64,000 nt of DNA, taken from the NCBI RefSeq assembly GCF_947494555.1, contig NZ_CANLVF010000001.1, forward strand, positions 1,426,001-1,490,000, given 5' to 3'. Below the pieces are notes generated by a model. The model made no database searches. It was not told the DNA's origin and saw only the letters and a program-made list of their open reading frames with translations. Made by a program: the position numbers and the translations under genes. Origin of the DNA: an uncultured Roseibium sp. (lineage in GTDB: Bacteria > Pseudomonadota > Alphaproteobacteria > Rhizobiales > Stappiaceae). This document shows, one piece after another, positions 19,021 through 27,496 of the stretch (positions are counted from its first letter, which is position 1; every line of letters starts with the position of its first letter).

Positions 19021-19060
19021 CAGAACGACATCTGCATGAAACTTGCGGAACACCAACACC

Positions 19061-19435
19061 TCACAGTGCGAAAATCCCCTCGATCTCGACACGCAGGTCC
19101 GGCGAAAACAGTCCGGCGACCAGGACCAGAGAACTCGCCGGAACGGCGTTGCCATAGCCATTTTTGAGTGCTTCCCGGATACCCGGAATATCATCCGGAT
19201 CGGTGAAGAACACCGTGACTTTCACAAGATCCTCAAGGCTCTTTCCGTTTTCGCGGGCGATGAAATCGAGCTGCTTCAGGATTGCACTTGTCTGCTCAGC
19301 TGCAGATCCTGACTGTGCATTTGTGCCAAAAGCCGTGAAACCGGATGTGAACAGCATCGTGCCCTGCGAAACGGCGTGGGTATAGGGTCCGACCGGAAGT
19401 CCCAGTTCTTCAAAATTCTGTCGCGATATCGGCAT
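19061..19435 (-). CDS. RidA/YjgF family protein
   Basis: A 124-residue single-domain protein of the RidA superfamily. Visible features are GPYTHAVSQGTMLFTSG near the start, the QTSAILKQLDFIARENGKSLEDLVKVTVFFTD helix-strand unit, and a C-terminal LVEIEGI-like strand (LRVEIEGIFAL). The Arg that binds carboxylates in true deaminating RidA proteins falls in the segment NAVPASSLVLVAGL, where it is not seen (the usual is PAR), so imine deaminase activity is doubtful. It ends a leftward run with DUF2798 and a monooxygenase gene. Confidence 0.85.
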   Translation of the reverse strand: MPISRQNFEELGLPVGPYTHAVSQGTMLFTSGFTAFGTNAQSGSAAEQTSAILKQLDFIARENGKSLEDLVKVTVFFTDPDDIPGIREALKNGYGNAVPASSLVLVAGLFSPDLRVEIEGIFAL

Positions 19436-19451
19436 GTTGGTTATCCTGGTG

Positions 19452-19670
19452 TCAGGGCAGGCGCTGCGCAACAATTCCAGCGACCCGTTCAACGACGGGA
19501 CCGAGGCAAAAGGCGATGACCGCAGCGGCGGGCCAAGCCAGACGAAACGCTTCCATCCATTGGCCGACAAAGGCGTCGCTCCAGCCCAAGTTGATAAAGG
19601 TCACCCAACACGACATTAAAAATGACAGGCCGAATGACATGAAGAAGGTGGCAATCAGCCTGCGTTTCAT
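19452..19670 (-). CDS. DUF2798 small membrane protein
   Basis: A 72-residue protein with two hydrophobic helices (about 6-26 and 44-64) and a central WVTFINLGW segment characteristic of DUF2798. The start at 19670 is chosen over one nine codons earlier, which would precede the membrane helix with a charged extension and overlap the preceding gene. Function is unknown. The gene lies between a monooxygenase gene (7 bases upstream) and RidA (16 bases downstream), so it is probably in one operon with both. Confidence 0.82.
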   Translation of the reverse strand: MKRRLIATFFMSFGLSFLMSCWVTFINLGWSDAFVGQWMEAFRLAWPAAAVIAFCLGPVVERVAGIVAQRLP

Positions 19671-19677
19671 GGCGATC

Positions 19678-19989
19678 TCACCTGGTGTCCGCTTCAAGCG
19701 CCTGTCCGATTTCGGATAGCTCCTCGATGTAATTCACCTCGGTCAGGTCGCGGGCAAGGTAAGCCTTCGTGTGTTCGGCTTCGAAATGATCCGCGAGCGC
19801 CTGCTTGTCCGTCCAGCGCTCCCACAGCGTAAACTTGCCGGGTTCCTTGAGATTTTGGCGGATTTCGAACAGCAGGCACCCGGGTTCGCTCTGGGTCTGC
19901 TCGGCAAGACGCCGCAATTCGTCCTGCGCCTCTTTCAAGCTGGCGCCCGGTTTGAGTTCAATTCCAGCGCTTATGAAATATTTGGACAT
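19678..19989 (-). CDS. Antibiotic biosynthesis monooxygenase (ABM) domain protein
   Basis: A 103-residue ferredoxin-like alpha-beta protein of the ABM family. The pattern is FISAGIELKPG strand, a long helix with EAQDELRRLAEQTQSEPGCLLFEI, then LWERWTDKQALADHFEAEHTKAYL, which is the canonical ABM signature. Such proteins are small cofactor-free monooxygenases or quinol-modifying enzymes. AAGGAAA lies about 8 bases ahead of the start. It is divergent from a LysR gene, a common arrangement in which the LysR protein controls the operon. Confidence 0.86.
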   Translation of the reverse strand: MSKYFISAGIELKPGASLKEAQDELRRLAEQTQSEPGCLLFEIRQNLKEPGKFTLWERWTDKQALADHFEAEHTKAYLARDLTEVNYIEELSEIGQALEADTR

Positions 19990-20087
19990 GTGCATTTCCT
20001 TGTCTTCATTTGGCAAGGAAGATTTATTGATTTCTTTTCGGTCAATCTATATTTGAAATCGAGATTTTAAATTCCGAAAATGAAATC
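19990..20087. promoter_or_regulatory. Divergent control region between ABM operon and lysR gene
   Basis: A 98-base AT-rich spacer between the two divergent starts. It has AT-rich stretches such as TTTGAAATCGAGATTTTAAA, plausible for LysR-type T-N11-A half-sites. No exact dyad could be fixed by eye, so the operator position is an inference. Confidence 0.45.
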
Positions 20088-20993
20088 ATGCTCGACGATA
20101 TCTCTCTCTTCATTCACATCACCCAATGCCGAAGTCTTGCTGCGGCGGCGAGCAAACTGGACCTGCCGGCTGCGACGGTAACCCGCCGGTTGAGACGGCT
20201 GGAAGAAACACTTGGCGCCAGGCTCATTCATCGATCCGCACGGAAGTTTTCGCTGACAAGCGAGGGGGAAGCTTATTACGCTTCCCTTGCCGATCTGATG
20301 GTCCAGGCCGAGGCGACGCTGCAAAACCTGAAAACGGACCTGCATCAGATACGCGGGCCCTTGCGGGTCGCTGCGCCGACCAATGCTTCCATCGGTGTCC
20401 TGTCACCCATGTGGTCCGGTTTCCTGAAGGCTTATCCGGAAATCCGCCTCACATTGAGTCTGAGCAACGACAACAAGGACCTTCAGGACAACCGCTTTGA
20501 TCTTGCGCTCAGGTTCGGTGCACAGACGGATGTCTCGCTCTACCAGAAACGTATTGGCAGCGTGGCAACCATGATGGTGGCATCACCGGAATACGTTGCG
20601 CACAAGGGCGCTCCGCAAAGTCTCGAGGATCTGCATCAGCACAAGCTTATCTGGGTCTCATCGCTGCCGAGTTGGCACCTTAGGAACCGGCACTCGGGGG
20701 CTGAGGAAACCATTTACCTGAGTGCGGATATTGCAGTCGATGACATCACGCTGGCGCGCCAGATCGTATCGGACGGTCATGGTATCGCCCTTCTGCCGGT
20801 GACGGAGGCGGCCGCGGATCTTGAAGCCGGAAAGCTGGAGCCTGTGCTGCCGGCCTGGACTGGACAGGTTCGAAACGCCTATCTGGTCTGGCCGACAGGC
20901 CGCCTTTTGAGTGCGCGTGCAATATCGCTTTGCGACTTCATTGAAGACTTCATGGCCGCCAGAAAGATACTTCAGGGCGGGCTGCCGCTGTGA
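20088..20993 (+). CDS. LysR-family transcriptional regulator
   Basis: A 301-residue regulator. Residues 1-60 form the winged helix-turn-helix (LAAAASKLDLPAATVTRRLRRLEETLGARLIHR), and residues about 88-290 the periplasmic-binding-like effector domain (GPLRVAAPTNASIG, and LHQHKLIWVSSLPSWHLR). This matches the CrgA/DsdC-like branch that uses VTRRLRRLE helices. The divergent monooxygenase/DUF2798/RidA operon is the most likely target. It is convergent with a lipoprotein gene, 7 bases away. Confidence 0.93.
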   Translation: MLDDISLFIHITQCRSLAAAASKLDLPAATVTRRLRRLEETLGARLIHRSARKFSLTSEGEAYYASLADLMVQAEATLQNLKTDLHQIRGPLRVAAPTNASIGVLSPMWSGFLKAYPEIRLTLSLSNDNKDLQDNRFDLALRFGAQTDVSLYQKRIGSVATMMVASPEYVAHKGAPQSLEDLHQHKLIWVSSLPSWHLRNRHSGAEETIYLSADIAVDDITLARQIVSDGHGIALLPVTEAAADLEAGKLEPVLPAWTGQVRNAYLVWPTGRLLSARAISLCDFIEDFMAARKILQGGLPL

Positions 20994-21000
20994 TCCCATG

Positions 21001-21387
21001 TCACGCGGTGTGCGGGTTGCACCTTATGAAGCGGGGAACGTCGATGTAAGAGCGCATGGCGGAGAGCCAGGCAAGGCACTCCTGTTGCGTTCGGAAGCAA
21101 CCGGCCTGTGAAATCTGGTACCTGTTGCTGAAATCATAAACCACACCGCTAGCAATGCCTTTCCAGCCCGATCCAGAAAAGTTGCGGCAGTCATATTGTG
21201 TGTTCTGCGTGTAGGGCAGGCTCTGCCGGGTCTTGTTGAATGTTGGTGCGAACAAGAGATCCGATGGTGTCTGAAACTGCTGCTGACAGGCAACCAACGC
21301 AAAAGCCGAGACTGCAACGAATGACGCACGCAGCAGAGACCGGACGGTGGTTTTCCGCTTTGCGTTCTTTCGAGTTTGGCTTTGCAT
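21001..21387 (-). CDS. Small lipoprotein of unknown function
   Basis: A 128-residue predicted lipoprotein. A basic N-terminus (QTRKNAKRKTTVR) leads into a hydrophobic stretch and the lipobox LVAC at about residues 31-34. The mature part has several Cys residues (YDCRNFSG, AGCFRTQQECLAWL, IRCNPHTA), which could form disulfides in the periplasm. The start at 21387 follows GGAG by 6 bases. The family is not recognised. It lies between LysR and the peptide-binding protein, in the same direction as the latter but with a terminator between. Confidence 0.75.
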   Translation of the reverse strand: MQSQTRKNAKRKTTVRSLLRASFVAVSAFALVACQQQFQTPSDLLFAPTFNKTRQSLPYTQNTQYDCRNFSGSGWKGIASGVVYDFSNRYQISQAGCFRTQQECLAWLSAMRSYIDVPRFIRCNPHTA

Positions 21388-21509
21388 TGCATGCTCCATT
21401 TGAGATCGCACTATCACATGAATTCCAATTCAACAGACTGAATTCCAATATGAATCACTTGAGCGGAAGAGCAGGGCAAAATCAAGACGCGAGTATGTGA
21501 AGCTCTCTC

Positions 21510-21540
21510 AAAAAAACGGCGCCCGAAAGCGCCGTTTGTC
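21510..21540 (-). terminator. Terminator of the peptide-binding protein gene
   Basis: Read leftward, an inverted repeat with arms AAACGGCGC and GCGCCGTTT around a short GC-rich loop is followed by a run of T. It lies about 25 bases after the stop of the substrate-binding protein gene. Confidence 0.85.
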
Positions 21541-21565
21541 TCTTCATGCTCGACGAGGAGCGGCG

Positions 21566-23158
21566 TCAGTTCACGTTGATCCAGCGCAGCATCAGGAAGT
21601 TGTCGGCCCGCTGCGTCAAATCCACGTTCGCTTTCGAGCCCCACAGAAGCGGCTGAATGTGAAGCGGTACATAGACAACGTCGTCGCGAATGATCTTGGC
21701 GACTTCATCGAGCATTGCCTGACGCTTTTCGGCGTCGATTTCCTTCTGGATCAGAGACAGCAGTTCATCCACGCGCGCGTTCGAATAGCCGCCGAAGTTC
21801 CAGCTGCCGAGTTTCTTTTCGTCATTCTTGGTCGTGACCAGGAAACGGACGGGATGCTCGGCGTCGAATGTGCCGGGCGACCAGCCGAGAAGATACATGT
21901 CGAAATTGCCCGCGCGCAGTTCCGGCCAGTAGTTTCGCACCGGCATGGCATTGAGTTCGGCTTTCATGCCGGCCTGTGTCAGCATTGCGGACATCGCCTT
22001 GCAGAGTGCCTCGTCGTTGATGTAGCGGTCATTCGGGCACATAAGGCCGAAAGAAAAGCCGTCCGGATAGCCTGCCTCTGCCAGCAGAGCCTTTGCACCA
22101 TCCAGGTCGTAGCCGATCCGGTCCGTCGCCGCGTTGCTGTGCCCCTTCATCTGCGCGCTGACAAGCTGTGTCGCCACTTCCGCGTTGCCGCGCATGATCT
22201 TGTCGACAAGAGCTTCTGCGTTGATGGCCTTCTGGACAGCCTCGCGCACCTTCACGTCCTTGAAGGGGTTCTTGTCACTCGTTTCGTCCGAGTATTTCAG
22301 GGCGTCATGTCCATGGGCAAAACCCAGCATGATCACACGCGCCTCAATGCCCTGGTGCAATGTCAGCCCGTCCTGGTTCTCGATCCGGGACACGTCCTGA
22401 ACCGGAACCGGATTGATCAGGTCGACCTGTCCGCTCAATAACCCGGAAACGGCGGTTGCCGGATTGGCGATTGGAAGGAAGGTTGCCTTGGTCAGATTGT
22501 GCTGTTTTTCGTCCCACCAGCCGTCGAATGGCTCCAGAACGGTCTGAACGCCGGGCTCGCGGGAGGCGAGCACAAACGGGCCCGTACCGTTTGCATTGAG
22601 TGTCGCGTAGGTCTCTTCTTCCTTGGCGGGCCGCACCGCCCCGTTGGCCTCCGCCCAACCTTTGTCCATGATCATGAAGTTGGCGATTGAATCGGGAAAG
22701 ATCGGATTGGGCGCATGGGTCAGAAAGTCGACCGTATAGTCATCGACAATCTTGACCTCTTTCACGGGTGCGAACCAGGAGCTTGTGTCGGCTTCTTCCG
22801 AAGAGGCGCGTTCATAGGAGAACAGGACGTCTTCCGCCGTGAGGTCGGCGCCATCGTGGAACTTTACACCTTCGCGCAGCTTGAAGCGCCAGCCGTCGCC
22901 GCCGAGAGGCTCCCAGCTTTCCGCAAGGGATCCTTCGATCTGCATGTTCTTGTCGCGCCTTACAAGGCCTTCATAAACATTGTTCAGGAAGCCGAGAACC
23001 GGTGCGGAGTTCACCGCGTGGGGGTCCATGGTTTGCGGATCCGTCGGCGAGGACCAGCGAAGCTCTGCAGCGCTTGCAAGCGAAACAGAGGAAAGCAGGG
23101 CGGCGGCAAGAGTAAAACCGGTTGCGGTGAAACAGCCCCGGCGCAATGACTTTGTCAT
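21566..23158 (-). CDS. Peptide/nickel-type ABC transporter substrate-binding protein
   Basis: A 530-residue periplasmic protein of the SBP_bac_5 (DppA/OppA) family. It has a Sec signal peptide ending near SLASAAEL (about residue 31), then a domain opening LRWSSPTDPQTMDPHAVN, and LREGVKFHDGADLTAEDVLFSYERA, the family signature. It would bind oligopeptides or a related ligand for an importer. No permease or ATPase genes are adjacent, so its transporter is elsewhere. AAAGGGGATGTC precedes the start at 23158. Confidence 0.9.
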   Translation of the reverse strand: MTKSLRRGCFTATGFTLAAALLSSVSLASAAELRWSSPTDPQTMDPHAVNSAPVLGFLNNVYEGLVRRDKNMQIEGSLAESWEPLGGDGWRFKLREGVKFHDGADLTAEDVLFSYERASSEEADTSSWFAPVKEVKIVDDYTVDFLTHAPNPIFPDSIANFMIMDKGWAEANGAVRPAKEEETYATLNANGTGPFVLASREPGVQTVLEPFDGWWDEKQHNLTKATFLPIANPATAVSGLLSGQVDLINPVPVQDVSRIENQDGLTLHQGIEARVIMLGFAHGHDALKYSDETSDKNPFKDVKVREAVQKAINAEALVDKIMRGNAEVATQLVSAQMKGHSNAATDRIGYDLDGAKALLAEAGYPDGFSFGLMCPNDRYINDEALCKAMSAMLTQAGMKAELNAMPVRNYWPELRAGNFDMYLLGWSPGTFDAEHPVRFLVTTKNDEKKLGSWNFGGYSNARVDELLSLIQKEIDAEKRQAMLDEVAKIIRDDVVYVPLHIQPLLWGSKANVDLTQRADNFLMLRWINVN

Positions 23159-23228
23159 GACATCCCCTTTGTGCGTTGTTGTAACGGTGTTTTGAAAACA
23201 ACCTAAGCTATTTCTGCACAAAGGGAAT

Positions 23229-23252
23229 ACCGGACCCGCGTGCGGGGCCGGT
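23229..23252 (-). terminator. Possible hairpin terminator after the oligopeptidase gene
   Basis: An 11-bp inverted repeat with one mismatch and a 2-base loop, about 40 bases beyond the stop of the leftward oligopeptidase gene. The following bases in that direction (ATTCCCTTTG) are only weakly T-rich. Confidence 0.4.
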
Positions 23253-23288
23253 CCAAGTCTCAAAAAAATGTGATTCTTTATGGCCGGT

Positions 23289-25373
23289 CTAGACTTTGCC
23301 GGTCACCATGAGCGCAAAGGCCTGTACCAGCGCGACTTCTTTCAGACGGTCGAAACGTCCGGATGCGCCGCCGTGACCAGCATCCATGTTGGTTTTGAGC
23401 ATGAGCAGGCTGTCGTCCGTTTTTGTTGCCCGGAGTTTGGCGACCCATTTGGCAGGTTCCCAATAGGTCACGCGCGGGTCCGTCAATCCGGCAACTGCGA
23501 GCAGGGCCGGGTAGTCCCTGGCTTCGACATTGTCGTATGGCGAATAGGACGCGATGTATTCATAGGCCGTCTTGTCGGTGATCGGGTTGCCCCACTCCGG
23601 CCACTCGGGCGGCGTGAGCGGCAGCGTATCGTCCAGCATCGTCGCCAGAACGTCGACAAAGGGAACTTCCGCGATGATGCCACCGAATTTTTCCGGCGCC
23701 ATGTTGGCGATCGCGCCCATCAGCATGCCTCCGGCCGATCCGCCCTGTGCGACGATCCGGTCATGGGAGGTCAGCTTTTCGGCGACCAGATGGTCGGCAG
23801 CTGCGATGAAATCGGTGAAGGTGTTCTTCTTGTTTTCGCGTCGGCCGTCCTTGTACCACCGGAACCCCTTGTCCTTGCCGCCGCGGATATGGGCGATGGC
23901 ATAGACGAAACCCCGATCGACGAGGGACAGGGAATTGGTGTTGAAGCTGGCCGATACCGTGATGCCGTAGGATCCGTAGCCGTAGAGCAGGAGCGGCGCT
24001 GATCCGTCGAGCCTGGTGTCCTTGTGATAAAGGATGGATACGGGGACGGTTTCGCCGTCTGCCGCAGGTGCCATGAGACGTCGCGTTACGTAATCCGAGG
24101 CCTTGTGGCCGGATGGCACTTCCTGTTCCTTGCGCAGAACCCGTTCGCGGGTCTCGACATCGTAGTCGAAGGTCTGCGACGGCGTGGTCATGGAGGAATA
24201 GCTGAAGCGGATCGAGGTCGTGTCGAATTCATAGCCGCCGCCAAGACCCAGCGAATACGCTTCCTCATCAAACTCCACCGAGTGTTCAACATTGTCACCC
24301 AGCCGGCGAATAACGATGCGGGGCAAGCCGTTTTCACGCTCCAGCCGGGTCATGAAGGTCTTGAACACACTGTGCGCCAGGATCAGGCAGCCGGGTTTGT
24401 GATCAACGAAATCCGTCCAGAATTCGCGGCCCGGCGTTGCCTTCGGAGCGGTGACGATCTTGAAGTCTTCCGCGTCGCCCAGGTTGGTCAGGATGTAGAG
24501 CGTGTCGCCATGATCGTCGACTGAATATTCCACGCCGGTGTCGCGCGGAGCGATTAGGACGGGCGGCGCCTCCGGCTGGTCGGCCGGGATCATCCAGACT
24601 TCAGACGTCTCGTGATCGTGAATGTCGATCAGGATCGTATCGCCGGACTGGGTTTTGCCGACGCCCATGAAAAATCCGGCGTCTTCCTCCTCGTGGACAA
24701 GCACGTCTTCCGCAGGATCGGTGCCAATCTTGTGGCGAAACAGTTTTGAAGGGCGGTGATTGTCGTCCAGGCGAACATAGAACACGAATTTGCTGTCGGC
24801 GGAGAAGACGCCGCCTCCACCGGTGTCGGCGATGCTGTAGTCCATGTCCTTGCCGGACGCCATATCGCGCAGTTGCAGCGAATAGTATTCCGAACCCTTG
24901 TCGTCATAGGCCCAGGCAAGCAGCTTGTGGTCCGGTGACTGGCTTGCACCGCCAATCCGGAAATAGGCTTTGCCTTCGGCCTCGGTGTCGCCGTGCAAGA
25001 GAACTGTTTCCTCACCGCCATCGCGCGGGGTGCGGAAGAAGATCGGCTGCTGGCCGCCGGTTTCGAACTTCATGCCATAGGCATAGGGACCATCGGGGGA
25101 GGGAACGGAGCTGTCGTCTTCCTTGATGCGGCCGCGCATCTCCGAAAAGAGCTTTTCCTGAAGCTCTTTCGTCGGTTCCATAAGAGCATCCTGGTAAGCG
25201 TTTTCAGCTTCCAGATAGGCTCTGATATCGGCATCCAGGACAGACGGATCGCGCATGACCTCCTGCCAGTTGTCCGCGCGCAGCCAACCATAGTCGTCCT
25301 GACGCGAAATGCCGTGGGTTTCATAGCTTTGCGGGCGCGCCTCGGCGCGTGGGGGGAAGGCATCTTGTTTCAT
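23289..25373 (-). CDS. S9-family serine peptidase, oligopeptidase B type
   Basis: A 694-residue cytosolic prolyl-oligopeptidase-family enzyme. The N-terminal half is the beta-propeller (GTEAEGKAYFRIGGASQSP, YSLQLRDMASGK, DTLYILTNLGDAED), and the C-terminal alpha/beta hydrolase has the catalytic Ser in QGGSAGGMLMG, Asp in the GLTDPRVTYWEP region and His near GHGGASGR. The length fits oligopeptidase B, which cuts after basic residues in short peptides. The start at 25373 (MKQDAF) is preferred to an ATG 12 codons earlier. It is next to, but divergent in function from, the peptide-binding protein: both could serve peptide use. Confidence 0.92.
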   Translation of the reverse strand: MKQDAFPPRAEARPQSYETHGISRQDDYGWLRADNWQEVMRDPSVLDADIRAYLEAENAYQDALMEPTKELQEKLFSEMRGRIKEDDSSVPSPDGPYAYGMKFETGGQQPIFFRTPRDGGEETVLLHGDTEAEGKAYFRIGGASQSPDHKLLAWAYDDKGSEYYSLQLRDMASGKDMDYSIADTGGGGVFSADSKFVFYVRLDDNHRPSKLFRHKIGTDPAEDVLVHEEEDAGFFMGVGKTQSGDTILIDIHDHETSEVWMIPADQPEAPPVLIAPRDTGVEYSVDDHGDTLYILTNLGDAEDFKIVTAPKATPGREFWTDFVDHKPGCLILAHSVFKTFMTRLERENGLPRIVIRRLGDNVEHSVEFDEEAYSLGLGGGYEFDTTSIRFSYSSMTTPSQTFDYDVETRERVLRKEQEVPSGHKASDYVTRRLMAPAADGETVPVSILYHKDTRLDGSAPLLLYGYGSYGITVSASFNTNSLSLVDRGFVYAIAHIRGGKDKGFRWYKDGRRENKKNTFTDFIAAADHLVAEKLTSHDRIVAQGGSAGGMLMGAIANMAPEKFGGIIAEVPFVDVLATMLDDTLPLTPPEWPEWGNPITDKTAYEYIASYSPYDNVEARDYPALLAVAGLTDPRVTYWEPAKWVAKLRATKTDDSLLMLKTNMDAGHGGASGRFDRLKEVALVQAFALMVTGKV

Positions 25374-25409
25374 GGTCAAGGAGGTAGGATTTTTGCGTTT
25401 TGTTGGCAA

Positions 25410-25699
25410 GTGACATTGTTTTCAGAAATGTCAGGGCGGGCCTGTTTTCGGACATATGATGGCGCCGGGGGCAATTGTTCTTTGTAGAGACCGAGCGATT
25501 TGTTTGATTGAGGGGAGAGGGGCCTCATGAGTCACAATTTTCTGATTGCAAGAAGCGGTTCAACCTCTCGCGTTTTGCGTCGGCTTGGCGAGCGACGATA
25601 TTCCCGTCTAAAAGTCCCGCATCGATGCAACGGCACACAATGTGTGACAGGTCGCCACCTTCCAAAGACAACCGGTCGTCAAATGTGTACGCAGTACCT
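25410..25699. other. Intergenic region without a supported gene
   Basis: About 290 bases between the oligopeptidase start and the small lipoprotein stop. An open frame on the plus strand crosses this and the lipoprotein gene but has an unnatural composition, so it is not called. Confidence 0.5.
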
Positions 25700-26014
25700 T
25701 TAGTAAGTTGTCACCCTAAGATCCTTCGGCACTTCTATCCTGCCGGTCGCATCGTTACGGCTGTAGCCTTTGCCGGCGATACAGTTGTCCCAAATGGCAT
25801 CGTTGATACCTGTTTCACTGCCATATTCCGTTTGCCGAATTCCCTTTGCCTGGGCGGCACATTCAGCCCGATCAGAAAAAAATTGTTGTTGACTTGCATT
25901 TGGATGATCATAAGCCACACGATCCCCAGTCGTGCTTGTTACGCATCCCCCCAGAGCCAGCAGACCTAAAATATAATATTTTGCAAAAGGTGGTTTCACT
26001 GTAAATTTACCCAT
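25700..26014 (-). CDS. Small hypothetical lipoprotein
   Basis: A 104-residue protein with a signal sequence (KYYILGLLALGGC, lipobox LGGC at about residues 21-24). The mature part has two Cys residues (AECAAQAKG, WDNCIAGKGY), which would suit a disulfide. No clear ribosome binding site precedes the start, and the upstream sequence is AT-rich. No family is recognised. The gene stands alone, at the left edge of the accessory region. Confidence 0.65.
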   Translation of the reverse strand: MGKFTVKPPFAKYYILGLLALGGCVTSTTGDRVAYDHPNASQQQFFSDRAECAAQAKGIRQTEYGSETGINDAIWDNCIAGKGYSRNDATGRIEVPKDLRVTTY

Positions 26015-26368
26015 AGTAATTGTGAATTTAAATTGATAAAGTTCCGAGACTTATACAATAACTATTAATTGGCCAGCGTCGAATCTTTTTCGTCAGCTAC
26101 TGATTATGAGTCCGCGCCCTAGTATTCACGTGCCGCCAAACGGACCTTCCGCCGCGAGCGCTCAATGCTCGCAATCGGGCGACAAAACACCTGCCGCGAA
26201 CCGGATCTTCCTGGCTGGTAGGTGCGCCGGATATGGCCGTCAAACTCAGTACTTCATCCGCTGTTACTGCAGGCAAACTTGAAAACGGGCGCCGAGGCCG
26301 CCAAACTGGCCTCCTTTCAAAATAACTTGGAAGGCATCCGTCGATTCAGACATAGAGGGACGGAAGAC
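26015..26368. other. Intergenic region without a supported gene
   Basis: About 350 bases between divergent genes. The left part (26015-26100) is AT-rich and the rest GC-rich. An in-frame extension of the downstream gene begins at 26222 but lacks a ribosome binding site. No other signal was recognised. Confidence 0.5.
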
Positions 26369-26911
26369 ATGTTGATGCACCCGCTTCTTACCGCCTTACT
26401 GGTCCTACTGTTGCCGCTGACAGCAGCACATGCCGACACCCTGGACCCCGCAGAAAAAGCTGCGTTGCAGGCCCGCATCGATGCGCACGAGGTCGCCAGA
26501 GTGGAAGGCGATATTCGCGTCCTGATGTCCGAAATGCCACCCAAAGTTATCCCTGCCATCGTGCGTCAGACCGGCTCCACGGCTCCGGACGTCCGTGCGA
26601 TGGTCGAGAAAGCGATCAGGCAGGCATATGCCCAGCAAGACTTCCGGAGCAATGAACTGGATCTGTCCGCCGCGCAATTCGCCGAGACAAAAACGGGTCT
26701 GGCGTACCTATTGATCCCCACGGAAACGGTGGTGACGTTTCAGGACAAGACCTACCAACTGAAATCTTTCACGCTGGCGTTTCAGGAAAACGGCACATGG
26801 TATCTGTCGCGCGTAGCCGAAGGGCCGACTTTGCAGACACTGCGCCTGGCCTACCCGGAATTCGAAGCTGTGACCTTCCCACAAGGCAGCTCTACCCTTA
26901 TCGAGGATTGA
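26369..26911 (+). CDS. Exported protein of unknown function
   Basis: A 180-residue protein with an N-terminal signal peptide (LLTALLVLLLPLTAAHAD, cleavage near residue 20). The mature domain is alpha-beta and soluble, with a first part rich in Ala/Glu/Asp helices and a second part of strands (VVTFQDKTYQLKSFTLAFQENGTWYLSRVAEGP) that resembles the SnoaL/NTF2-like or DUF4440 pattern, though this is only a visual match. The start at 26369 has GGA-rich sequence ahead of it (GAGGGACGGAAGAC). It is the first gene of the accessory stretch and no partner is evident. Confidence 0.65.
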   Translation: MLMHPLLTALLVLLLPLTAAHADTLDPAEKAALQARIDAHEVARVEGDIRVLMSEMPPKVIPAIVRQTGSTAPDVRAMVEKAIRQAYAQQDFRSNELDLSAAQFAETKTGLAYLLIPTETVVTFQDKTYQLKSFTLAFQENGTWYLSRVAEGPTLQTLRLAYPEFEAVTFPQGSSTLIED

Positions 26912-27050
26912 GGGGTCGGACGGTCAAAAAGGAAATCCCGACAGTGGCTCATGCGGAGCCGGGATGAGGGATCATCGGATACTCAGTGACAAGCATGCTC
27001 GATCTCTTGCGAATTGGTGAGGGCTCTCGTTTGCCGCATCTGTGCTTTCA

Positions 27051-27424
27051 ATGTCGTTCGATTACCCGGTCAATGCCGTGCTCTGGATAGGATTCATTGT
27101 CGCATCAACGCCATTTGTCTTTTTCCATTTCATCAATTGGCCGCGAGAATGCTTAGGGAAGGTATTTGAACAAAAGCTGGTTGATGAATTAAACGCCTTG
27201 TCACTTTTGGGCGAATTTCGGAAGCCCTTCGAGTGCGCCGGTGTAAGATGTCAGAAATCCGAAAGCCAAACTGGGATACGGACCTTACCTCGACATTCAC
27301 ATGAAAATTCCCAGTTGCGCTCTTGGCATTTTTCATCATCGCGATTTCCGGCATGGAAAGGGGACCTGTCGAGGTCGGGGATTTGAGCCAGCCAGACCTG
27401 AAAATTGACAATGTGGGATTGTGA
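27051..27424 (+). pseudogene. Possible decayed small membrane protein gene
   Basis: The first frame gives a plausible start with a membrane helix (SFDYPVNAVLWIGFIVASTP and onward) and a helical segment KVFEQKLVDELNALSLLGEF. After about 27230 it loses protein character. Two other frames then carry natural-looking pieces: LGYGPYLDIHMK, and FPVALLAFFIIAISGMERG followed by VEVGDLSQPDLKIDNVGL and a stop at 27424. At least one or two frameshifts would join them. This reads as a broken gene, but chance cannot be excluded. The rest of 26912-27496 shows no other gene. Confidence 0.35.
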
Positions 27425-27496
27425 ACCGGGCTCAGTTCCCTCCTAATGTCAGGCCTGTGTTTCATCTGAACTGCCGTGACACACAAGGAGCCAGCC

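Noticed and set aside
21497..22441. A 314-codon frame on the plus strand
   Set aside because: It lies antisense to the peptide-binding protein, which has a signal peptide and family signatures; the plus frame is His/Val/Arg-rich with no domain.
23280..24002. A 240-codon frame on the plus strand
   Set aside because: It is antisense to the S9 oligopeptidase, whose propeller and hydrolase motifs are clear.
25508..25969. A 153-codon plus-strand frame
   Set aside because: Antisense to the small lipoprotein gene with its lipobox; its own sequence has no natural pattern.
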